In this document: in pieces, positions 41,244 through 49,601 of the stretch
Layout of the letters: every line of letters begins with the position of its first letter
How positions within the stretch are numbered: position 1 is the stretch's first letter
Position numbers and translations under genes: made by a program
Notes under the pieces: model-generated
Seen by the model: the letters and a program-made list of their open reading frames with translations, nothing else
The model's database searches: none
What the model was told of the DNA's origin: nothing
Source of the DNA: SZUA-309 sp965232595
GTDB lineage: Bacteria; Pseudomonadota; Gammaproteobacteria; Pseudomonadales; Azotimanducaceae
NCBI GenBank assembly: GCA_965232595.1
Contig: OZ246983.1
Coordinates: forward strand, 2,418,001-2,482,000
Reading direction: 5' to 3'
DNA length: 64,000 nucleotides

Positions 41244-41350
41244 CTCAAGCCATGTCCGGCGTAGAAGTGTACTACCTTGATTGCTGCCCGGTCTTGCGGT
41301 GCGACAGCACCGGGGCTACTGTGCCTCCCCCCGATTTCGAGGCGGCTGAG

Positions 41351-41848
41351 ATGCGGACACCTACGATCAGACTCCAGCGGCTGTTTGCGCCGGCGCGCCG
41401 GTTGGCGGCTGCCGTCCTGCTGCTGCTCTCCCTGCAGCCGGCAATGCTGGCAGCCAGCGAGGCCGTTGCCGATGCCGAGATCAAGGCGCTGGCCGCCATG
41501 GAAGCGTTCCTGACGGCGTTCAACGCCCGGGACGAGGCTGCCTGGGCGGATACGCTGGTGTTCCCGCACGTGCGCCTGGCCAGCGGCACGGTGGTGGTTT
41601 ACGAGACCCGGGAGGCCTTCCTCGAGGCGATGGATCTGGATGCCTTTGCCGCCAACATCGGCTGGCGACGCAGCACCTGGGACGACATGGCGGTGATCCA
41701 GTCGTCGGCGCAGAAGGTGCACATACGGGTGACGTTTTCCCGCTTCGATGCGAACGACGAGCTGATCGCCAGCTACGACTCTCTCTACATCATCGAGCCG
41801 GTGGACGGCCATTGGGGCGTTCGGGCGCGATCGAGCTTCGCGCCCTGA
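41351..41848 (+). CDS. Exported NTF2-like (SnoaL/DUF4440-type) protein
   Basis: 165 aa from ATG 41351. A signal peptide (about 1-37) precedes a cone-shaped NTF2-like fold: MEAFLTAFNARDEAAWADTLVFPHVRLASG then KVHIRVTFSRFDANDELIASYDSLYII and a final WGVRARSSFAP strand. Such domains bind small hydrophobic ligands or serve as isomerases; no catalytic residue can be named. It lies 33 nt upstream of the PLP enzyme gene. Confidence 0.65.
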   Translation: MRTPTIRLQRLFAPARRLAAAVLLLLSLQPAMLAASEAVADAEIKALAAMEAFLTAFNARDEAAWADTLVFPHVRLASGTVVVYETREAFLEAMDLDAFAANIGWRRSTWDDMAVIQSSAQKVHIRVTFSRFDANDELIASYDSLYIIEPVDGHWGVRARSSFAP

Positions 41849-41881
41849 AGCGCTGAGCAGGACAACCCAGGAGTACGGGCT

Positions 41882-43057
41882 GTGACGGATAATTCAGACT
41901 GGTCGGACGACACCTTCGGTTTCGAAACCCGGGCCATTCACGCGGGCCAGAAACCTGACCCGACCACCGGTGCGGTGGTGACGCCGCTGTACCTCACCTC
42001 CACCTACGTGCACACCGCACCTGGGGAGTACGCGGGCTACGACTACTCCCGGGCAGGCAACCCGACTCGGGCGGCCTACGAAGCCTGCGTCGCCAACCTG
42101 GAAGGCGCCCGCTACGGCTTCGCGCTCGCGTCCGGCTGCCTCGGCAGCACCACCGCGATGCACCTCCTGAGCCAGGGTGATCACGTGGTGGCGAACGACG
42201 ACATGTACGGCGGGACCTACCGGCTCTTCGAGGAGGTGTTCCGCCGCTGCGGGCTCGACTTCAGCTACGTGGACATGACGGACCCATCGGCTCTGGAAGC
42301 GGCCATTCGCCCGGAGACCCGGATGGTCTGGCTGGAGACGCCCACCAACCCGCTGATGAAGCTGATCGACATCGCCCGGGTCGCCGAGATTGCCCACGCG
42401 GCCGGCGCGCTGGTGATGGTGGACAACACCTTCATGAGCCCCTACTTCCAGCGCCCGATCGAGCTGGGGGCAGATCTCGTCCTGCACTCCAGCACCAAGT
42501 TCATCAACGGCCACAGCGATCTGATCGGTGGCGTGGTGATCACAGACGACGAGTTGCTGGCCGAGCGGCTCGACTTCCTGAACCGCTCGATGGGTGGCAT
42601 CCAGTCGACTTTCGACACTTACCTGTGCCTGCGCAGCCTGAAGACGCTGGCAATCAGGATGCAGGCCCACGAAGCCAACGCCATGGCGGTGGCCCGCTTC
42701 CTCGAGGACCATCCGAAGGTGGCTTCCGTCGCCTACCCGGGGCTCGCCAGCCACCCGCAGCACGAGCTGGCGGGACGCCAGGCCAGCGGCTACGGCGGCA
42801 TGGTGTCCGTCGAGCTCAACGGCGGGCTGGAAGCAGCCCGGGCGGTGATGGCCAACGTCGCTGTGTTCACCCTGGCGGAAAGCCTCGGCGGCGTGGAGTC
42901 GCTGATTGAGCATCCGGGCCTGATGACGCACGCCAGCCTGACCCCTGAGCGGCAGGCAGAGATCGGCATCACGCCGGGATTGCTGCGCCTCTCCGTCGGC
43001 ATCGAAACGCAGGAAGATCTGCTCGGCGATCTGGACAGGGCATTGGCCAGTGCCTGA
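41882..43057 (+). CDS. Cys/Met metabolism PLP-dependent enzyme (cystathionine gamma-synthase/lyase type)
   Basis: 391 aa fold-type I PLP enzyme, GTG start after AGGAG. Lys206 in HSSTKFINGHSD forms the Schiff base; Tyr and Arg in GYDYSRAGNPTR (about 52-63) are the cofactor and substrate residues contributed by the partner subunit. The C-terminal SLGGVESLIEHPGLMTHASL is typical. CGS, gamma-lyase and O-acylhomoserine sulfhydrylases cannot be separated reliably by eye. The stop overlaps the following gene by 8 nt. Confidence 0.88.
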   Translation: MTDNSDWSDDTFGFETRAIHAGQKPDPTTGAVVTPLYLTSTYVHTAPGEYAGYDYSRAGNPTRAAYEACVANLEGARYGFALASGCLGSTTAMHLLSQGDHVVANDDMYGGTYRLFEEVFRRCGLDFSYVDMTDPSALEAAIRPETRMVWLETPTNPLMKLIDIARVAEIAHAAGALVMVDNTFMSPYFQRPIELGADLVLHSSTKFINGHSDLIGGVVITDDELLAERLDFLNRSMGGIQSTFDTYLCLRSLKTLAIRMQAHEANAMAVARFLEDHPKVASVAYPGLASHPQHELAGRQASGYGGMVSVELNGGLEAARAVMANVAVFTLAESLGGVESLIEHPGLMTHASLTPERQAEIGITPGLLRLSVGIETQEDLLGDLDRALASA

Positions 43058-43541
43058 CGAACCTCCCTCTGAAGTGCTGGATGATCTGGATCGGCACATG
43101 GCAGAAGCGGGCAGCCTGGCGAAGGCTGCGGTGCCGCCGGGCATGTATCTGGCCTGGTGTGCAAACCTGCAGCTGATCTCCGGCCATTTTCAGCAGGCGC
43201 ACGAGGATGCGCTGCTGCGGCTGCGCTACCGCGAGCTGAGCCCGGCCGAGTTTTTCACCGCCACCACTACCGGAACCCTGGAGCTCTCGCAGCTCAGCCC
43301 GAGCGGCGGTGACTTCAGCAGAGCCTACTATCACCGCTACATGGCAGACTTCCGCTCCACCTTCTCGGACGATCCGTACGCCGTGCGCGACGACTGGGCT
43401 CACTACGATCAGATCGCCGCCGTCCTGACCCGGCACTTCATGGCCTGGAAAGACGGTGGCAGGGCGAAGCGGCTTTACCCGCCGAGCAACGGCGAGCGGC
43501 TCGGCAAGCGCAGCAAGTGGTGGCGGCGGTGGCTGAAGTGA
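43050..43541 (+). CDS. Uncharacterised 163 aa protein
   Basis: Small soluble acidic N-terminus (DDLDRHMAEAGSLAKAAVPPGMYLAWCANLQLIS) and basic C-terminus (GKRSKWWRRWLK). No signal peptide, membrane helix or catalytic motif is visible. It contains a conserved-looking GMYLAWCANL segment followed by aromatic-rich YRELSPAEFF and YYHRYMADFRS blocks, the pattern of a widespread family of unknown function. It overlaps the PLP enzyme gene and the following GNAT gene, so it belongs to the same transcript. Confidence 0.65.
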   Translation: MPDEPPSEVLDDLDRHMAEAGSLAKAAVPPGMYLAWCANLQLISGHFQQAHEDALLRLRYRELSPAEFFTATTTGTLELSQLSPSGGDFSRAYYHRYMADFRSTFSDDPYAVRDDWAHYDQIAAVLTRHFMAWKDGGRAKRLYPPSNGERLGKRSKWWRRWLK

Positions 43542-43942
43542 GCGGCTTCCGGCCACAGGATGTAGAGATCTATCGGCCCTATCCGGACGAGATTCCCTGG
43601 GAACTGCTGGCGCTCACCGAGCCGGACGAGGACCGCCTGCTGGACAACGCCGACGCGGACTTCATGCGGGTGGCCAAGCATGAGGGCGAGGCCGTTGGCG
43701 CCTATGTCATTCACCCGGAGACGCCAACAGTTTACGTCCTCGGCAACCTGGTGGTTGATCCGGCCTGGCGCCGACGCGGGCTCGGCCGCTGGCTGCTTGG
43801 TCACGCCATAGGGATCAGCGAGTCCAAAGGCGCCCGGGAGATTCTCATCCGGCGAGCCCCCCAGTCGGCCAGGGGGCTATTCGAACGCATCGGCTTTCAG
43901 GCGGACGGTGCCGAGCTGCGACTGGTGCTGATGCCGGAGTAG
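43538..43942 (+). CDS. GNAT family N-acetyltransferase (small)
   Basis: 134 aa from GTG 43538, which overlaps the preceding stop as GTGA; a start seven codons earlier is possible. The acetyl-CoA loop is RRRGLGRWLLGHAI (near 79-92), preceded by the LGNLVVDPAW strand and followed by ARGLFERIGF, the standard GNAT C-terminal elements. Substrate unknown. Confidence 0.82.
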   Translation: MSGFRPQDVEIYRPYPDEIPWELLALTEPDEDRLLDNADADFMRVAKHEGEAVGAYVIHPETPTVYVLGNLVVDPAWRRRGLGRWLLGHAIGISESKGAREILIRRAPQSARGLFERIGFQADGAELRLVLMPE

Positions 43943-43960
43943 GCGTCGACCCGTTTCACC

Positions 43961-45058
43961 TCAGGCAGCGCTGCTTCGCGGCCGCTCCACTTCCTTTCCC
44001 GTGTACAGCGCCTTCGGACGCACCAGCCGATTGTCGACGCGGGACTCCACGAAGTGCGCGAGGTAGCCGTAGACCCGTGCCAGCGCGAAGTTCGCCGTGA
44101 AGAACGGGGTCGGGATACCCAGGGTCCGGTAGATCACGCCCTTGTAGAACTCCAGGTTCGCGTACAGCGACTTACCTTCCTCGGCCATCCGCTCGATGAA
44201 GCGATCCTCGATGGCGACCAGGGTCAGATAGGTCTGCTCGTGTGGGGTTCCGGCGCAGAGGTCGGCGGCCAGTGCCTTCAGGTAGCGGGCGCGCGGGTCG
44301 AGCACTTTGTACTCACGATGGCCCATGCCCATCACCTTGGTCTTCGTTGCCAGGCACTCGTCGACGAAGGCTGCTGCCTTGTCGGGACTGCCGACGCTGT
44401 CCGCCGTTTCCAGGGCAGCCTGGTCGGCACCGCCGTGCAGCACCCCGTGCAGGGTCCCGAAGGCTGCGGACAGCGCGTTTTCCACCGGCGCCAGCGTGCT
44501 TGCGCAGGCGCGGGCCACAAAGGTGCTGGCATTGAAGCTGTGCTCGATCTGCAGGATCTGGGTGACGCTGTAGGCACGGCGTGCGATGTCCGTATTCGGC
44601 GCGCCGATTCGCTCGAGAAACTGCAGGGCAGGATCCAGGGAGGCTGCCTCAGCCACCGCTTCTCGGCGCAGGTGAGTCGCGACCAGCGCCGGAAGCTTGG
44701 CGGCGATGGCAAATCCCTGAGCCGCCTCGCCGCGCTCGGCAAAGGCTGCAGTTCGGTCCAGCAGCGGCGTCAGGCCCTGCAGCACGTGCATGGGGTGAGT
44801 ATCTGCCGGCAGCGACAGCACCAGCGCCCGTTCCCGCTCGGACAGCTCGGCATGGGCGGAGACTTCTGCTGCCAGGTCCCCGGAGCGCGCGTCATCCACC
44901 ACCAGAGCGGCCACCTCGGCGAAAGGCGCGTCCACCAGCTCGTCGATCGGCACGCCCCGGTAGCTCAGCACGCCGGCGTCGCCGTCGACCAGGGAAATGT
45001 TGGTGGTATCCACCACCACACCTTCCAGGCCGCGTTTGATTTCCGTATTGCTCGTCAT
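43961..45058 (-). CDS. Citrate/2-methylcitrate synthase family protein
   Basis: 365 aa, short type II-like architecture. The active-site histidines are present in LHGVLHGGADQ (near 210) and MGMGHREYKVLDPRARYL (near 244-261). The third catalytic residue, normally Asp in a NVDFYSG motif, is replaced by Glu303 (NLEFYKG, codon 44150-44152). The enzyme may therefore be slow, specialised or a relative using another acyl-CoA. It is divergent from a LysR gene, the classic regulator/target arrangement. Confidence 0.82.
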   Translation of the reverse strand: MTSNTEIKRGLEGVVVDTTNISLVDGDAGVLSYRGVPIDELVDAPFAEVAALVVDDARSGDLAAEVSAHAELSERERALVLSLPADTHPMHVLQGLTPLLDRTAAFAERGEAAQGFAIAAKLPALVATHLRREAVAEAASLDPALQFLERIGAPNTDIARRAYSVTQILQIEHSFNASTFVARACASTLAPVENALSAAFGTLHGVLHGGADQAALETADSVGSPDKAAAFVDECLATKTKVMGMGHREYKVLDPRARYLKALAADLCAGTPHEQTYLTLVAIEDRFIERMAEEGKSLYANLEFYKGVIYRTLGIPTPFFTANFALARVYGYLAHFVESRVDNRLVRPKALYTGKEVERPRSSAA

Positions 45059-45244
45059 TGTCTTTCCTCCTGTCTCAGGCTGGTCCCCGGCAGTTGGTCG
45101 CGCGTGGCGACCACGGCAGACAGGTTAGAGGTTCGACCTGGAGCGACCCATAGCGTCCTGCTTACCGATTCAGAAGTGCGGCTAATGGTGCCTGCTGCCC
45201 GCGGCGGACGGGCGTCTCAAGGAGCCTCGGCAGGATAAGGTCGG

Positions 45245-45260
45245 CTTATGCTTCTATAAG
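45245..45260. promoter_or_regulatory. Palindrome in the citrate synthase-like / lysR intergenic region
   Basis: CTTAT-GCTTCT-ATAAG in the 257-bp divergent region is close to a LysR-type binding site (dyad with AT-rich arms). It lies 55 bp before the lysR start, where an autoregulatory site would be expected. TATAAG may alternatively be read as a -10. Confidence 0.4.
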
Positions 45261-45315
45261 AACGGCGGGCCGAGGCTCGCTGGAGGTGCTTCTGGCGCCC
45301 TGCTAGGCTGGTTCG

Positions 45316-46233
45316 ATGCAGATCGAACGGCACGAGATCCGGATCTTTGCCGCGGTGGTGGAAGAGGATGGTTTCTCCCGCGCCGCGGAGAAGCTGGATG
45401 TTTCCCAGTCCGCGGTCAGCCAGGCCATTGCCAATCTGGAGCACAAGCTCGATACCCAGCTGCTCGTTCGTGGCCGCAAGCTGGCGCTCACCGAGTCAGG
45501 CAAGCGGCTGTTTTCTTTCTCTCGGATGGTCATCAACGAAGAGTCCCTGGCGCTGGATGACATTCAGCGGATCCGGACCGGTGCGCTCTCGACGCTGAAC
45601 CTGGCCATGTCCAGCGCCGTGAATCGCTTCCACGGCGAGCGGCTGCTGCTCGAGTTCTGCGAGAAGAACCCGCTGACCCGCCTGAAGCTCGATGTGGCGC
45701 CCAGCCGGGAGATGGTCTACGGCGTCGACGAGGATCGCTGGGAGCTTGGGTTCGGTCCTTTTCAGAGCCGCATGCCCGGACACTTCGAGCTGCTGCCGCT
45801 GTTCAAGGAAACCCGTTTTCTGGTGGTGCATGAAGACCATCCCGACTTCGCTCAGCTGACCAGCGAACCGGCGGCCAACATGTCGCGCCAGACGCTGCTC
45901 GCCAGCTATCTGGACGATCCGGGCAAGCGGCCGGGCAATCAGCGGATCCGGGATCAGGTGCAGGATGTCTGGGAAGTCAGCCATTTGGAGCTGCGCCTGG
46001 CGCTATGCGCGGCTGGCAAGGGCATCACCTATCTGTCCGACCGGTTGCTGGCGGATATCGACGGTTACCACGCGATAGAAGGTTTGGAGGTGTCGAGCTT
46101 CGAGCGGGAAGTCGGCCTTTACTACAAAAAGCACCAGGCCCTGTCGGAAGGCGCCAAGCGCTTTATCGGCATCTGCCAGCGATCGTTCAGCCCGGTTGCG
46201 AGCGCTGCTCCAGAGACTCAGACGACCCCTTAG
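45316..46233 (+). CDS. LysR-type transcriptional regulator
   Basis: 305 aa. The N-terminal winged helix (about 3-62) reads RIFAAVVEEDGFSRAAEKLDVSQSAVSQAIANLE; the C-terminal effector domain is about 90-290. It is divergent from the citrate-synthase-family gene, which it probably controls together with itself. Its last 47 bases overlap the 3' end of the convergent DUF2306 gene. Confidence 0.92.
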   Translation: MQIERHEIRIFAAVVEEDGFSRAAEKLDVSQSAVSQAIANLEHKLDTQLLVRGRKLALTESGKRLFSFSRMVINEESLALDDIQRIRTGALSTLNLAMSSAVNRFHGERLLLEFCEKNPLTRLKLDVAPSREMVYGVDEDRWELGFGPFQSRMPGHFELLPLFKETRFLVVHEDHPDFAQLTSEPAANMSRQTLLASYLDDPGKRPGNQRIRDQVQDVWEVSHLELRLALCAAGKGITYLSDRLLADIDGYHAIEGLEVSSFEREVGLYYKKHQALSEGAKRFIGICQRSFSPVASAAPETQTTP

Positions 46234-46861
46234 CCTCAGCGGACGCCCGCTTCAGCCCCCAGGCCATGGCCGGCGTGGCGACGATGAGCCACTCGGCAAC
46301 GATCAGGTTCGGCACCCAGCAGAGCCAGGCAACGGCGGGGTAGAACTCAGCGAAAGACAGCCCGAACACGGCCTGGGAGACGCCCAGGTAGATGCGCAAC
46401 GTCACCGCCGCGAAGGTCAGGGCAAAGTTGCGGATCATCCACACCCGATGCGCCTGGATATCGCCACGCCTGATCGCTGAGTAGGCCTGCCAGCCGCTGA
46501 CAAGCCAGACGACGCCGAGCAGGAAGAAACCGAACTGGCCGGCCAGGCCACCATCGGCCCGCGCCGCCATGACGATGCCGCCGATCCCGCCGATCAGCAC
46601 CGCGATCAGGTAGGTGCGGCCGAGCCAGCGGTGCAGCTCGATCCGTCGGGCCCGGATCCGGGGCAGAAACTGGAAGCCGCCGATCAGCAGCGCGACGCCG
46701 CTGCCGAGGACGTGAAAGCCGGCGTAAAGAGGAATCTCGGCAAAGCGCTGCTGAAAGTCCTGACCGCCGGAGAGTCCGGCCTGAAAGAGGAAAGCGTGGG
46801 CAGCGATCAGGATCGAGGTGAAGATCATCAGCCCGAGCAGAATGCGAACAGACAGGGTCAT
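46187..46861 (-). CDS. DUF2306 membrane protein
   Basis: 224 aa from ATG 46861. Six or seven hydrophobic helices with the family pattern HVLGSGVALLIGGFQFLPRIR, LHRWLGRTYLIAVLIGG (His-containing, possible haem ligand), HRVWMIRNFALTFAAVTLRI and a final PNLIVAEWLI. The histidine arrangement suggests a cytochrome-b-like membrane protein, but this is unproven. It is convergent with lysR, and the coding regions overlap by 47 bp. Confidence 0.8.
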   Translation of the reverse strand: MTLSVRILLGLMIFTSILIAAHAFLFQAGLSGGQDFQQRFAEIPLYAGFHVLGSGVALLIGGFQFLPRIRARRIELHRWLGRTYLIAVLIGGIGGIVMAARADGGLAGQFGFFLLGVVWLVSGWQAYSAIRRGDIQAHRVWMIRNFALTFAAVTLRIYLGVSQAVFGLSFAEFYPAVAWLCWVPNLIVAEWLIVATPAMAWGLKRASAEAKGSSESLEQRSQPG

Positions 46862-46911
46862 GGCGGTATCTCTCTCCCGCTGGCCTGTCCGCATGTTAGC
46901 ACCTGGGGGGT

Positions 46912-47511
46912 TCAGTGCGGGACGTTGTCCTCTCTGGCTGCCCGGCCCAGATAGCCGCCGTGATGACGCAGCCCCCAATCCTCGCGGGTGACGCCTTTCT
47001 GCTCCATCAGCGCCAGGGCAATCGCGTCGCTGATGGCGAGCATGACGGCCATGGAGGCAGAGGGGGTGAGGCCAACCGGGCAGGGCTCTTCGATCTCGCC
47101 CATGTCCAGGACGAAGTCGGAGAGATTTCTCAGCTCGGAGTCCGGATGCGAGGTGATGCCGATGATGGTGGCGACGCCGAGGTGCCGGGCCAGCTCTAGG
47201 ATCTCCAGCACCTCACGGCTCTTGCCGCTGGTGGAGAAGGCGATCATCACGTCGTGGTCATCGACGATACCCAGATCGCCGTGGGCCGCCTCCGCTGCGT
47301 GCACGAACACAGCCGGCGTGCAGGTTGAGCAGAGGGTGGCAGCAAACTTCTCGGCGATGTGACCGGCCTTGCCGATGCCGGTGGTGATGATCTTGCCGTC
47401 ACAGGCCTGCATGACCTCCACCGCGCGCACGAACTCTTCCGTCACGTTCACTGAGCGGATGGCGTCCGCTTCGGCATCGAGGGTGGCGCGCATGCGCTCG
47501 AGAATGTTCAT
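46912..47511 (-). CDS. SIS-domain phosphosugar isomerase-like protein
   Basis: 199 aa, a single SIS domain. GIGKAGHIAEKFAATLCSTCTPAVFVHAAEAAHGDLG and FSTSGKSREVLEILELARHLG are the KpsF/KdsD/GutQ signature (arabinose-5-phosphate isomerase type). The CBS pair that completes those enzymes is missing, as in short GutQ-like and GmhA-like proteins. It lies divergently 77 bp from the hexosaminidase gene, which suggests a sugar-phosphate role, though the substrate is open. Confidence 0.82.
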   Translation of the reverse strand: MNILERMRATLDAEADAIRSVNVTEEFVRAVEVMQACDGKIITTGIGKAGHIAEKFAATLCSTCTPAVFVHAAEAAHGDLGIVDDHDVMIAFSTSGKSREVLEILELARHLGVATIIGITSHPDSELRNLSDFVLDMGEIEEPCPVGLTPSASMAVMLAISDAIALALMEQKGVTREDWGLRHHGGYLGRAAREDNVPH

Positions 47512-47588
47512 CTGGCTGACGTCTTCCTGTCGGGTTGCTAGTCTTCGCGAGGTAACGCGATGGGACGGGCTAGGGTGAATTGAGCGAA

Positions 47589-49601
47589 ATGGGGAGTCAA
47601 CCGGGGATCGGATCGCTGCCGCTGATTCCCTGGCCGGCCTCGGTGGATGTCGGGTCGGGCAGCCTGCAGCTCGAGAGTGCTGCGCTCACCGCCGAGTTCG
47701 AAGCGGCGAGCACGCCGCTGGTTGCGGACGCGGTCGCCCGGCTGAGCGCGGACGTGGCCAAGCTGACCGGACTGCCGGCCGGCGCCCCAACCCCGATCAG
47801 AATCCGCACCTCCGAAGCCGAGGCGTCGGCGCCCGGAATGCAGGAAGATGAAAGCTACTGGCTGGTGGTGGACGATGCCGGAATCTACCTGGACGCTGCG
47901 ACGCCATGGGGCGCGCTGCGGGGCCTGGCGTCGCTGACCCAGCTGATTGGAGACGATGGCTGCATTCCCCATCTGGCGATCGACGATCGGCCGCGTTTCT
48001 CCTGGCGGGGCCTGCTTCTGGACCCGGCCAGGCACTTCCTGCCGCTGCCGGCACTCCTGCGTACCCTCGATGGCATGGCGCGGTGCAAGCTGAACGTTCT
48101 GCACCTGCACCTGACCGACGACCAGGGCTTCCGTTTCCAGGTGCCGGGCTATCCGAAGCTGGCGAGCGCGGAGCATTACTCTGCAGCGGACCTGCGCCTC
48201 GTCGTCGAGCGCGCTGCCGCGCTCGGCATCCGGGTGGTGCCGGAAGTGGACATGCCAGGTCACGTGACAAGTTGGCTAACGGCCTACCCGGAGCTGGGTT
48301 ATCAGCAGGTCCAGCAGGCGGAGCGATTCGGCGTGCACGCGGCCTGCCTGGATCCGACCAGCGAAGCGGTCTACGCGGTGATCGCGAGCATTCTGGATGC
48401 GCTGGTCGACCTCTTCCCCGATCCCTGCCTGCACATCGGTGGCGACGAGGTCAGCCCGCGCTGGTGGTCTGAAGACCCGAAGGTGCAGGCGCTGATGGCG
48501 GCCGAAGGCCTTGCGGATGTGCGGGCAGTGCAGGGCTACTTCAACCGGCGCGTCGCTGAGATGGTGGTCGCCCGCGATCGGCAGGTGGTCGCCTGGGACG
48601 AAGTGATCGATGCCGGCATGGAGTCAGACTGGATCATCCAGGCCTGGCGCGGCGTCACCATGCGCGATCGCGTGACCGCCGCTGGCGGCCGGGTGCTGCT
48701 GTCGGCGCCTTACTATCTGGACCTTCACTACCCCACGGACGTGCACTACGGCTTTGATCCGGGCGCGGCGCAGTCGGTGCTCGTCGAGCGCGAAGACAGC
48801 CTGGTCAGCGACCCGCGCATTGCCCATGTTGCCGGTGGCCTGCGCTGGACGGAGCAGTGGCGTGAGGGGGCCGTGGACAGCGGCTCTGACCCCGAGCTGA
48901 TACTGGGTGGCGAAGCCTGTCTCTGGAGCGAGCTGGTGACCGATGCCGTGCTCGACCTGCGGCTCTGGTCCCGGCTGCCGGCCGTGGCCGAACGGTTCTG
49001 GTCGCCGGGAACGCTGGTGGATGCCGAGGACGCCTGCCGACGCCAGGATGGGTTTCAGGATCGGATGCTGCCGCTCGCCGGCATCGACCTGGAGCAGCAG
49101 GCAAGCTCACGATGGCGGGCGCTGGGCGTCAGCGAAAGCTGGGACGAGCTGGTAAGGATGCTGGAGCCGGTGAGATGGTACGGGCGGCTGCTCGGGATGG
49201 AGGCGCTGCGGGCCAGAATCGCTGGCTCTGAGATGCCGCAAGCCAGGCCCTACGATCTGTCCTCGCCGCTGGATCAGCTCATTGATCATCTGCCGGTGGA
49301 GAGCAGAGACGCACGAGACGTTGCTGAGCTGTGCCGCAATGCGGACGCTGGTGATTCGGCAGCACGGGATCTGCTGCAGATAACCCTGGCCCGGTGGCGG
49401 GAGCTGGCGGCAGCCAGCACCGATGCGCCTCAGGGTCTGGGACCGCTGGCAGTGCGGCTCGCCGAGCTGGCAGGAATCATTGAGCAGCGCCTGGCTGGCA
49501 GCACCGTCGAGCCAGCGGTGCTGGTTGAGGTGATTCGCCCCGAGGGAGAGTTCATGCTGGCGCTGCCGCCGGCCCTGCAGCGCTGGCTGGTTGGCCCTTG
49601 A
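47589..49601 (+). CDS. Beta-N-acetylhexosaminidase, GH20 family
   Basis: 670 aa from ATG 47589 (AGGGTG 11 bases before; a TTG at 47580 is the alternative). GH20b-like N-domain (about 1-130), then the TIM barrel with LHLHLTDDQGFRF, VVPEVDMPGH and the catalytic Asp286-Glu287 pair in HIGGDEVSPRWW; substrate-assisted catalysis is expected. There is no signal peptide, so the enzyme appears cytoplasmic. The stop overlaps the kinase gene start (TTGA), which shows that released N-acetylhexosamine is passed to phosphorylation. Confidence 0.9.
   Translation: MGSQPGIGSLPLIPWPASVDVGSGSLQLESAALTAEFEAASTPLVADAVARLSADVAKLTGLPAGAPTPIRIRTSEAEASAPGMQEDESYWLVVDDAGIYLDAATPWGALRGLASLTQLIGDDGCIPHLAIDDRPRFSWRGLLLDPARHFLPLPALLRTLDGMARCKLNVLHLHLTDDQGFRFQVPGYPKLASAEHYSAADLRLVVERAAALGIRVVPEVDMPGHVTSWLTAYPELGYQQVQQAERFGVHAACLDPTSEAVYAVIASILDALVDLFPDPCLHIGGDEVSPRWWSEDPKVQALMAAEGLADVRAVQGYFNRRVAEMVVARDRQVVAWDEVIDAGMESDWIIQAWRGVTMRDRVTAAGGRVLLSAPYYLDLHYPTDVHYGFDPGAAQSVLVEREDSLVSDPRIAHVAGGLRWTEQWREGAVDSGSDPELILGGEACLWSELVTDAVLDLRLWSRLPAVAERFWSPGTLVDAEDACRRQDGFQDRMLPLAGIDLEQQASSRWRALGVSESWDELVRMLEPVRWYGRLLGMEALRARIAGSEMPQARPYDLSSPLDQLIDHLPVESRDARDVAELCRNADAGDSAARDLLQITLARWRELAAASTDAPQGLGPLAVRLAELAGIIEQRLAGSTVEPAVLVEVIRPEGEFMLALPPALQRWLVGP

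Noticed and set aside
41894..43144. 416-codon open frame antisense to the PLP enzyme
   Set aside because: His/Val/Gly-rich shadow protein; the PLP enzyme has all its catalytic residues.
44054..45238. 394-codon open frame antisense to the citrate synthase-like gene
   Set aside because: Same GC-driven artefact; it also runs through the divergent promoter region.
45160..45245. Extra small gene in the citrate synthase-like / lysR spacer
   Set aside because: Only short frames without ribosome sites; better explained as a regulatory region.
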